Assembly: GCA_016927675.1 (NCBI GenBank)
Contig: JAFGMF010000103.1
Coordinates: forward strand, 1 to 5,483
Length of the DNA: 5,483 nt
Direction: 5' to 3'
Source of the DNA: Candidatus Cloacimonadota bacterium
GTDB taxonomy: Bacteria > Cloacimonadota > Cloacimonadia > Cloacimonadales > TCS61
Shown here: one piece after another, positions 1-5,483 of the stretch
How the letters are laid out: each line of letters opens with the position of its first letter
Position numbering within the stretch: the first letter of the stretch is position 1
Made by a program: the position numbers and the translations under genes
The notes under the pieces: generated by a model
Seen by the model: only the letters and a program-made list of their open reading frames with translations
Told to the model about the DNA's origin: nothing
Database searches by the model: none

Positions 1-1839
1 CAGAAATCCTTTGCAGATAAAGAAATCTGCCGGAATTCATCTTTCGGGATCCATGAGTTTGATAAAATTGGTTTGATCGGCATCAATGGCTGCGGAAAAT
101 CAACTCTTTTAAAAATTCTCGCTCAACAGGAAAACCCGGACAACGGTCAGATCACGATCAGAAAAGCTGTCAGTGTCGGTTATCTTCCTCAAATACCCGA
201 CCTGATACCAGATCTGACTGTTTACGAACAGATCTACTTCAGCGAACACCCTGTTTTTACCCTGCTTCGTGAATATCATGACTTCCTGAGATCGCCTCAG
301 GCTAATGATCAAAACCAGCTTCAGAACCTAACGAATAAACTCGACTCATGCAACGCCTGGGATATCGAAATCAAAGCAAAATCGATACTTACCAGACTTG
401 GTCTTACTGATTTTGATGCTCCCACCCAAATCCTGTCGGGCGGTCAACGCAGAAGACTTGATCTTGCCCGTGTTCTGCTTGATGATCATGACCTTCTTCT
501 TCTGGACGAACCCACCAACCATCTCGATATTGATACGATAGAATGGTTTCAGGAATATCTCTTTAACTATAACGGGGCAGTTATTTTCGTTACTCATGAT
601 CGCTATTTTCTTGATGCTGTCTGTAATCGGATACTTGAAATTGAATCCGGGATACTCCGATTCTACGAAGGAAATTATTCAAACTATCTGAAACGAAAAG
701 AATTGGAAATCATCGACCGGGAGCGCAAGGAAACCAGACGAAAATCACAATTGAGTAAAGAACTTAAATGGCTTCAACGTGGAGCAAGAGCACGGACATC
801 AAAACCTAAAAATCATGTCGAAAGAGTAAAGGAACTGATCGATAAATCATACCTGATCAGTAATGCAGAAATGGATATCTCTTTTCAGACTCAGAGATTG
901 GGTAAGACAATCCTGGAGCTGAAAAATATCTCAAAAAGTTACGACTCACTCAGACTATTTGAATCCTTCAACTATACTTTCCAGAAACTGGACAGGATCG
1001 GGATAATAGGAGCTAATGGTTGCGGGAAGACGACTCTGCTCAGGATCCTGACCGGTGAAGAACTGCCAGATGCCGGCAATGTTAAGGTTGGTGTCAATAC
1101 CAGATTTTCCTATTTCAAGCAGGAAGAAAATGATTTTAATGCCGATCTTAAAGTGATCGACTATATTCGTCAACAGGCTGATAATATCAGAACAGCAGAT
1201 GGCAATCTTCATTCATCCGGTGAAATGCTGGAAAAATTTCTGTTTACCGGCAAAATGCAGCAGAATAAATTACGCAGTCTTTCGGGTGGTGAAAGAAAAA
1301 GACTTTATCTCCTTAAATCATTGATGTTTGGCAGTAATTTCATGATTCTCGATGAGCCGACCAATGATCTTGATATCCAGACACTGGAAATTCTGGAAGA
1401 CTACCTGGATGCTTTTAAAGGATGCCTTCTGGTTGTATCTCATGATCGTTTCTTTCTTGACCGGGTAACGGATTATCTGTTCATTTTTGAAAAAGACAGA
1501 ATAATCAAATTCCCGGGTAATTACTCTGATTATCTGCTTGTAAAAAGATATCGTGAGGATGAACAAAAAGATCCTGATTTTGCTGAAGAAGGAATTGGTA
1601 AATTAACAAGTCGTACCCAAAAACTGAGTTATAAAGAGAAAAGAGAAAAAGATGAACTGGAAAAAGCAATAGCCGATCTTGAAAAGACGCAAAAACAATT
1701 GGAGAAAAAACTTGTTGAAGAAGCTTCCCTGCTCAGTCCGGAAGATTTTTCAAACATCTCTGAAGATCTGCGGATCACTGCAGAAAAACTGGATAATTTT
1801 ATTGATAGATGGTTAGCATTGTCAGAATCACCTGAATGA
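1..1839 (+). CDS. uup: ABC-F family ATPase, Uup subfamily (5' end outside window)
   Basis: Soluble twin-ATPase protein with no membrane segments. ABC-F proteins act on the ribosome E site or in ribosome/DNA maintenance, and Uup in E. coli is linked to translation and to tolerance of replication/recombination intermediates (family knowledge). The reading frame is open from base 1 for 612 residues, and the opening residues already match the first ABC strand ahead of Walker A, so only about ten N-terminal residues are missing. A TTG at 73 lies just before Walker A and cannot be the start. First domain: Walker A GINGCGKST (window residues 27-35), signature LSGGQ (145-149), Walker B with DEPTNHLD from D169 and catalytic E170, switch H199. 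The basic interdomain linker is at about 240-280. Second domain: Walker A GANGCGKTT (337-345), LSGGE (427-431), E452 in DEPTNDLD, H481. The charged coiled-coil tail beginning KLSYKEKRE (about 541-612) is the Uup-type C-terminal domain and separates it from shorter ABC-F types. All catalytic residues are intact. Confidence 0.93.
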   Translation, partial: QKSFADKEICRNSSFGIHEFDKIGLIGINGCGKSTLLKILAQQENPDNGQITIRKAVSVGYLPQIPDLIPDLTVYEQIYFSEHPVFTLLREYHDFLRSPQANDQNQLQNLTNKLDSCNAWDIEIKAKSILTRLGLTDFDAPTQILSGGQRRRLDLARVLLDDHDLLLLDEPTNHLDIDTIEWFQEYLFNYNGAVIFVTHDRYFLDAVCNRILEIESGILRFYEGNYSNYLKRKELEIIDRERKETRRKSQLSKELKWLQRGARARTSKPKNHVERVKELIDKSYLISNAEMDISFQTQRLGKTILELKNISKSYDSLRLFESFNYTFQKLDRIGIIGANGCGKTTLLRILTGEELPDAGNVKVGVNTRFSYFKQEENDFNADLKVIDYIRQQADNIRTADGNLHSSGEMLEKFLFTGKMQQNKLRSLSGGERKRLYLLKSLMFGSNFMILDEPTNDLDIQTLEILEDYLDAFKGCLLVVSHDRFFLDRVTDYLFIFEKDRIIKFPGNYSDYLLVKRYREDEQKDPDFAEEGIGKLTSRTQKLSYKEKREKDELEKAIADLEKTQKQLEKKLVEEASLLSPEDFSNISEDLRITAEKLDNFIDRWLALSESPE

Positions 1840-1847
1840 TCCTGATG

Positions 1848-2423
1848 TCATAAGCCAGCTCGATAAAAAGAAATCTCGATTATTTCCACCTGAGCATAAC
1901 CAAATTGACTGCATAAACCACGCAGGTATTCTTCCAGTTTTTCCTTACATTTATCGATTACATGAGCTTCCTGTAAGGCAGATTGCCCCTCCAGCTGAAA
2001 TCTTTCTGTCAGATTCTCCAGAATCTTCACCGCTTCTTTTTCTTCATTCACCAACATCCCTTTATCTGGATAGCTTACTGTAGAGCTGTTGATCACCGGC
2101 TTTTTTACCCTGATTGGCGGGGCAAGAAAATTCATGGTTTTTTGATCTTCCGTAAAACTTATTTCATAACCGTCAGTTTCAAAATCCAGATAAAAATCAA
2201 AAGTAACATTTGAATTTACCTGGACACTTGCAGAACTGGGAAATATCCCGAGAATCCTTTTGGTAACATCTTCAACAAAACTGACATTCTTTGTTTCGCT
2301 TGCCAGAACAAGTTGGGTTAAGCCTTCGAATTTTTCCGGATAAGATACGTGAATTAATTTCTGGCTGCATCCTGTTGTTATGAGCAATTGGATTATTAAT
2401 ATCAATCCCGGCAATCTTCTCAT
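1848..2423 (-). CDS. Small lipoprotein, possible DUF4230-like domain
   Basis: Protein of 191 residues with no recognised enzymatic motif. The N-terminus is a lipoprotein signal peptide: two arginines (2-3), a hydrophobic stretch (about 7-15) and the lipobox ITTGC, with the lipidated cysteine at 19. Ser follows the Cys instead of Asp, so in a diderm an outer-membrane (Lol-exported) location is expected. The mature part of about 173 residues has beta-like segments (about 66-105) ending in an APP turn (101-103), a charged stretch, then a long amphipathic helix region (about 127-175) and a short terminal strand. This order, with strands closing in a PP turn followed by long helices, resembles DUF4230 proteins, but that is judged by eye and is unproven. 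Start: ATG at 2423 with GGAAGGA at 2428-2434 on this strand, 4 bases upstream. It lies 62 bases downstream of iorB on the same strand with no clear hairpin between, so readthrough from iorAB is plausible. Function unknown. Confidence 0.8.
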   Translation of the reverse strand: MRRLPGLILIIQLLITTGCSQKLIHVSYPEKFEGLTQLVLASETKNVSFVEDVTKRILGIFPSSASVQVNSNVTFDFYLDFETDGYEISFTEDQKTMNFLAPPIRVKKPVINSSTVSYPDKGMLVNEEKEAVKILENLTERFQLEGQSALQEAHVIDKCKEKLEEYLRGLCSQFGYAQVEIIEISFYRAGL

Positions 2424-2485
2424 CTTATCCTTCCCTCATATACTGTTCCAGCCAGCAGTCCCGCTATTTTTTACAATTAAATTTC

Positions 2486-3067
2486 TTATCTTTCGTTTTC
2501 GGAAAATTCGTATCCTGCAGCGATTGCCTTCAAATTCATCTCGACAACCTTTTCACCCTTCCGCCCGAAGATAAAGGCTGTCCCGGCTTTAAGCTTTTCA
2601 TAATCCAGCCCAAGAAATGGAATTGCCGCTCCCAGCATCACCATATTCATCGAACGGGGAGTTTCTAATTCTTTGGCAGTTTTGTCTGCATCAATAATAA
2701 TATGATTAGGCAGTTTTGCGATCTCAGCCAGGATCGATTCTGTCTCAGGATAATCAGGGATATTTTTGAAAGGAGTGGAATTAACCACTACCCAGCCGTC
2801 ACTGTTCAGATAAGGCCAATATCGCAGGGCTTCCAATGGTTCTACCGCAAGAATCAGATCTGCTGCTCCCAGTGGAACAAGATCAGAGAAAATCGGTTTA
2901 TCCGACAATCTGAGATGTGATTGAACATCACCGCCCCTTTGGGACATTCCATGCACTTCCGCCTGTTTGAGATGTAAACCTGTTTCCACTGCCGCATATC
3001 CAATAATTGCCGCAATCGAAAGAATCCCCTGCCCCCCGACTCCGGCTAAAATTATATCCTTTTTCAT
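2486..3067 (-). CDS. iorB: Indolepyruvate oxidoreductase, beta subunit
   Basis: Cytoplasmic gamma-domain subunit of the 2-oxoacid:ferredoxin oxidoreductase superfamily. With IorA it converts aryl pyruvates (indolepyruvate, phenylpyruvate, 4-hydroxyphenylpyruvate) plus CoA to aryl-acetyl-CoA, CO2 and reduced ferredoxin (family knowledge). The protein is 193 residues, normal for stand-alone IorB. Visible signatures are the N-terminal glycine loop GVGGQGI (9-15), the family motif EVHGMSQRGG (37-46), AVEPLEALRY (74-83), and NMVMLGA (141-147) near the end of the Rossmann-like fold. Start choice: ATG at 3067 gives the usual MKKDIILAGVGGQG opening and has AGGAG 6 bases upstream. An in-frame TTG at 3073 directly abuts that AGGAG and would overlap the iorA stop, so it is rejected. 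The iorA stop codon ends 2 bases before this start, pointing to one transcript and translational coupling. No key residue appears missing. Confidence 0.94.
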   Translation of the reverse strand: MKKDIILAGVGGQGILSIAAIIGYAAVETGLHLKQAEVHGMSQRGGDVQSHLRLSDKPIFSDLVPLGAADLILAVEPLEALRYWPYLNSDGWVVVNSTPFKNIPDYPETESILAEIAKLPNHIIIDADKTAKELETPRSMNMVMLGAAIPFLGLDYEKLKAGTAFIFGRKGEKVVEMNLKAIAAGYEFSENER

Positions 3068-3069
3068 TA

Positions 3070-4662
3070 TCAACTCCTGTTCGTTTTCTTGCTGTAAACA
3101 TGAATGCAGGGTCGTCGAGCAACAATTACCGAAACACCCTGAAATAGAATCTCTTCCTCAAAAACTTTACTGTTTTCATCATGATTCCGGGATAAAGGCG
3201 TAATAACTCTAATATGGTCTGGTTCAACACCCAGGCCGATACAGATTTTCTCTACTTTTCCCTCAACCTGGGAATCCTGCATCCCCGTCATCGCTGTGGT
3301 ATCGTTGTCCAGAATAGTAACCACAATATTTGCCTTCTTGACAACTGCATCCAGCAAAGGAGTTATCCCGGAATGACCAAAGGTTGAATCGCCAATTACG
3401 GCTATTGCCGGGAACAAACCAGCGTCAGCCGCACCTATGGCCATGGAAATTGATGCCCCCATATCAACACAGGTGTTGATCGCACGATGAGGTGGAAGAA
3501 ATCCAAGTGTATAGCAGCCAATATCAGAAAAAACATGACCACTGCCATATTTTGCCATTGCCGAATTCAAAGCCTTATAAGTATCAGCATGAGGACAACC
3601 GACACAAAGTGCTGGCGGTCTTCCTGCGACAACTTCAGGGATATCTCTGCTTGCCAGCTTTGCCAGACCAAGGGCTTGCCTGACACTCGCCGGAGTTAAT
3701 TCTCCATCCCGGGAAATTGTGTTATCCAATCTTCCCTTGATTTTCAGATGATGAGCCAGAAATCCTTTCAGCAGCTCTTCTATCAATGGCATACCTTCTT
3801 CCAGAACTAAAATCTCATCACATTCATTTACAATTTTTTCGACCATTTTCCGGGGAAGCGGATATTGCCCGATTTTAAGAATCGGATAGGGACAGGTATT
3901 ATCGGGATAATTTTCCATCAGATAATTATAGGCAAGACCACAAGCGATTATCCCCAGACTTTTATCTTTTCCGGTTTGATAAAGATTGAATGGTGATTTT
4001 TCTGATTCCTGCTCAAGGTCTTCCTGGATAGCTAAATGGTGCCTGTACTTTTTCCTGGCAAAAGCAGGAAGAAGCATAAATTGATTGGGATCTTCCGGTT
4101 TATGGAGTTTATTTTCAGGAAGGATCTTCTGCCTTTTGACACCTGCTCTGGAATGAGCCAGCCGAGTAGTTAAACGGATCATTACAGGGATATGATATCT
4201 TTCAGAAATCTGGTATGCCAGCCTGGGCATATCATATGCTTCCTGCTGATTTGCCGGCTCCAAGATCGGTAACATGGCAAATTTACCATAAAATCGCGAA
4301 TCCTGTTCATTTTGTGAAGAATGCATCGAGGGATCGTCAGCAACCGCGACAATAACTCCACCATTTGCTCCGGTCAAAGCGGAATTCATGTAGGGGTCCG
4401 CCGCAACATTCAACCCTACATGTTTCATTGTAACCAGGGTTCTTTTCCCTGCGTAAGACATTCCCAGGGCTTCTTCCATGGCGGTTTTTTCGTTAGCTGA
4501 CCAGGTGCGATGCACATCTCTCTCAGCTGCTTCCGGATTTCGTTGAATATATTCCACAATTTCTGTGGATGGCGTGCCCGGATAACCATACGCACCGGAT
4601 AAACCGGCATCCAATGCTCCTTGAGCAACCGCCTCATCTCCTAATAGCAGTAGCTTTTCCAT
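3070..4662 (-). CDS. iorA: Indolepyruvate oxidoreductase, alpha subunit, short form without C-terminal ferredoxin domain
   Basis: TPP-dependent catalytic subunit that pairs with IorB to decarboxylate aryl pyruvates to aryl-acetyl-CoA, passing electrons to ferredoxin. Domain order in 530 residues: pyrimidine-binding domain with GYPGTPSTEI (26-35) and the region HVGLNVAADPYMNSALTGA (81-99); a middle domain (about 235-310); then the TPP/pyrophosphate domain with GDSTFGHSG (424-432) and the metal-site region LDNDTTAMTG (451-460). C353 and C356 (CVGC), C383 (SDIGCYTLG) and C519 (RRPC) match in position the four ligands of the cluster close to TPP in related oxidoreductases. Most described IorA proteins run to roughly 600-650 residues and end in a ferredoxin-like domain with two CxxCxxCxxxCP motifs. 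Here the chain stops 11 residues after C519. Start: ATG at 4662 with AAGGAG at 4668-4673, 5 bases upstream. First gene of the minus-strand group, divergent from tilS. Confidence 0.93.
   Translation of the reverse strand: MEKLLLLGDEAVAQGALDAGLSGAYGYPGTPSTEIVEYIQRNPEAAERDVHRTWSANEKTAMEEALGMSYAGKRTLVTMKHVGLNVAADPYMNSALTGANGGVIVAVADDPSMHSSQNEQDSRFYGKFAMLPILEPANQQEAYDMPRLAYQISERYHIPVMIRLTTRLAHSRAGVKRQKILPENKLHKPEDPNQFMLLPAFARKKYRHHLAIQEDLEQESEKSPFNLYQTGKDKSLGIIACGLAYNYLMENYPDNTCPYPILKIGQYPLPRKMVEKIVNECDEILVLEEGMPLIEELLKGFLAHHLKIKGRLDNTISRDGELTPASVRQALGLAKLASRDIPEVVAGRPPALCVGCPHADTYKALNSAMAKYGSGHVFSDIGCYTLGFLPPHRAINTCVDMGASISMAIGAADAGLFPAIAVIGDSTFGHSGITPLLDAVVKKANIVVTILDNDTTAMTGMQDSQVEGKVEKICIGLGVEPDHIRVITPLSRNHDENSKVFEEEILFQGVSVIVARRPCIHVYSKKTNRS
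3074..3078 (-). promoter_or_regulatory. Ribosome binding site of iorB, inside the 3' end of iorA
   Basis: On the minus strand these bases read AGGAG, a strong Shine-Dalgarno match, with a 6-base spacer to the ATG at 3067. The site lies within the last codons of iorA, so ribosomes finishing iorA pass over it. It settles the iorB start as the ATG at 3067 over the TTG at 3073. Confidence 0.8.
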
Positions 4663-4818
4663 CAGTTCTCCTTGCTTTTTATTATCTTATTTGTTCCAAT
4701 TTTTACTACCGGTCAGTTTTCTTACAAGCTTTTTATTTGACATAAACCTGATTAATACTAAACTTGCTAAATTTAAAGTTGAATAAGAAAGGAATACAAC
4801 TTATTATAGGAAAAAAAT
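4663..4818. other. Divergent intergenic spacer between iorA and tilS
   Basis: This AT-rich stretch of 156 bases separates the two divergent starts and must hold the signals for both. It contains the iorA Shine-Dalgarno (minus-strand AAGGAG, 4668-4673) and the tilS Shine-Dalgarno (AGGA, 4808-4811, 7 bases before its ATG). An 8-base palindrome TAAATTTA (4768-4775) sits inside a loose AACTT/AAGTT inverted repeat (4761-4780). In DNA this AT-rich, it could be chance. I see no RNA gene, riboswitch or small coding frame here. A minus-strand TATAAT (4803-4808) exists but lacks a good -35 partner, so no iorA promoter is assigned. Confidence 0.7.
4737..4764 (+). promoter_or_regulatory. Candidate sigma70-type promoter for tilS
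   Basis: A perfect TTGACA at 4737-4742 is followed, after a 16-base spacer, by TAAACT at 4759-4764, which matches TATAAT at four of six positions including the first, second and last bases. A transcript would begin near 4771 and leave a leader of roughly 48 bases before the tilS ATG. If the organism has a Bacteroidota-type housekeeping sigma factor, this consensus would not apply. Confidence 0.35.
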
Positions 4819-5483
4819 ATGGCTAATACTCAGAAGTTCCTTGATAAACTGGAAGATTTCATTATCAGAAACAGAATTATCCGCAGGGATGACAAAATTC
4901 TGGTAGGTTTTTCGGGAGGAGCGGATTCCACAGCTCTAACTCTTGGTCTGTGGTACTTAAGATCAAAACTGAATTTCACACTTCTGGCTGCACATGTTAA
5001 TTATCAGTTGCGGGGAAACGATTCCGAAGCAGATCGAGAATTCGTAAAACAATTCTGTTTTGACAGGAATATTTCTCTGGTGATCAAAGATATCAAGCTC
5101 GAACCGGGAGCAAATCTGGAAAACAGAGCCAGAGAAATCCGTTTTACTTATTTTAACGAGTTGAGCAGACAATACTTGGTCGATAAAATTCTGCTCGGTC
5201 ATAATCGGATGGATCAAACTGAAACCTTTCTATTTCATCTGATCAGAGGTGCTGGATACACCGGGTTGAAAGGCATCGCTCCGGTTACGGGAAATATTGC
5301 TCATCCTCTGATCGAATTTTCCAGAGCAGAAATCGAAAATTTCCTTAAAAAGAAAAACATAAGCTGGCGCGAAGATCTGAGCAATCGGGAAACAAAATTC
5401 AGCAGAAACAAAATCCGCCATGAGCTGATACCATGGATAGAATCAAATTTAAATAACAGAGTTGTAGATAAAATTACTGAAAC
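4819..5483 (+). CDS. tilS: tRNA(Ile)-lysidine synthetase, N-terminal part (3' end outside window)
   Basis: Cytoplasmic enzyme that attaches lysine to C34 of the CAU-anticodon tRNA(Ile) using ATP, so that it reads AUA as Ile and not Met. The frame is open for 221 codons and runs off the right edge. Visible motifs are the PP-loop SGGADS (32-37) that binds ATP, HVNYQLRGNDSEAD (59-72) matching the family's HVNHxLRGxxS block, GHNRMDQTET (127-136) leading into the LIRG motif (141-144), the HPL segment (162-164), and DLSN...FSRNKIRHELIP (186-205), a TilS hallmark. This covers the whole catalytic PP-loop domain; the C-terminal tRNA-recognition domains lie beyond the window. Start: ATG at 4819 with AGGA at 4808-4811. 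In the GHNRMDQTET block the more usual HHxDDQxET has Asn for the second His and Met131 for the first Asp, while D132, Q133 and E135 are kept. Transcribed divergently from iorA. Confidence 0.94.
   Translation, partial: MANTQKFLDKLEDFIIRNRIIRRDDKILVGFSGGADSTALTLGLWYLRSKLNFTLLAAHVNYQLRGNDSEADREFVKQFCFDRNISLVIKDIKLEPGANLENRAREIRFTYFNELSRQYLVDKILLGHNRMDQTETFLFHLIRGAGYTGLKGIAPVTGNIAHPLIEFSRAEIENFLKKKNISWREDLSNRETKFSRNKIRHELIPWIESNLNNRVVDKITE

Noticed and set aside
73..75. TTG as the start codon of the ABC-F gene
   Set aside because: It lies two codons before the Walker A motif, and the same frame is open upstream to base 1 with family-typical sequence, so the gene begins outside the window.
2424..2485. 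Possible terminator between iorB and the lipoprotein gene
   Set aside because: Only a weak, short inverted match (ACTG/CAGT type) is present, with no T-run after it on the minus strand.
2928..3125. Minus-strand open frame across the iorA-iorB junction as a possible split ferredoxin domain of IorA
   Set aside because: It has only two cysteines and no CxxCxxC pattern, and it overlaps iorB in another frame, so it is not a frameshifted ferredoxin domain.
4182..4637. Overlapping minus-strand open frames of 60-70 codons inside iorA
   Set aside because: They are out-of-frame shadows of the well-supported iorA gene, have no recognisable domain, and are rich in residues typical of frame-shifted translation.
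4803..4808. Minus-strand TATAAT as an iorA promoter -10 box
   Set aside because: No acceptable -35 hexamer lies 15-19 bases upstream; that region is the start of tilS and matches poorly. Chance TATAAT is expected in such AT-rich DNA.
4963..5421. Minus-strand open frames of 63-84 codons opposite tilS
   Set aside because: They lie antisense to the clear PP-loop domain of tilS and show no family motif or convincing ribosome site.

Overview
The window reads as an ordinary stretch of a bacterial chromosome carrying five protein genes, two of them cut by the window edges. The organism is most likely a Gram-negative (diderm), probably anaerobic, amino-acid-using bacterium of moderate-to-low GC content. 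This rests on a lipoprotein with a lipobox, a Uup-type ABC-F ATPase, and a ferredoxin-linked 2-oxoacid oxidoreductase of the IorAB type. A member of the FCB group or a Cloacimonadota-like lineage would fit, but that is a guess from gene content and not a demonstrated placement.

Layout from left to right: (1) 1-1839, plus strand, uup, an ABC-F translation/genome-maintenance ATPase, open at the 5' edge and lacking only a few N-terminal residues. (2) 1848-2423, minus strand, a small lipoprotein with a DUF4230-like pattern; its stop lies 8 bases from the uup stop, so the two genes converge with no visible terminator. (3) 2486-3067, minus strand, iorB, and (4) 3070-4662, minus strand, iorA, the two subunits of indolepyruvate:ferredoxin oxidoreductase, with a junction only 2 bases long. 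(5) 4663-4818, a divergent AT-rich spacer. (6) 4819 to the right edge, plus strand, the N-terminal 221 codons of tilS, tRNA(Ile)-lysidine synthetase.

IorA and IorB together should oxidatively decarboxylate aryl pyruvates (transaminated tryptophan, phenylalanine and tyrosine) to aryl-acetyl-CoA, or run in reverse to make the aryl pyruvates. The main oddity is that this IorA stops right after the TPP domain and lacks the usual C-terminal two-cluster ferredoxin domain, while keeping the four cysteines expected to hold the cluster next to TPP. The lipoprotein gene lies downstream of iorB on the same strand and could be cotranscribed, but nothing ties its function to the enzyme. uup and tilS both serve translation and are unrelated to the ior genes. 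No RNA genes, mobile elements, CRISPR arrays or long repeats were seen, and nothing in the window looks like an undescribed multi-gene system.
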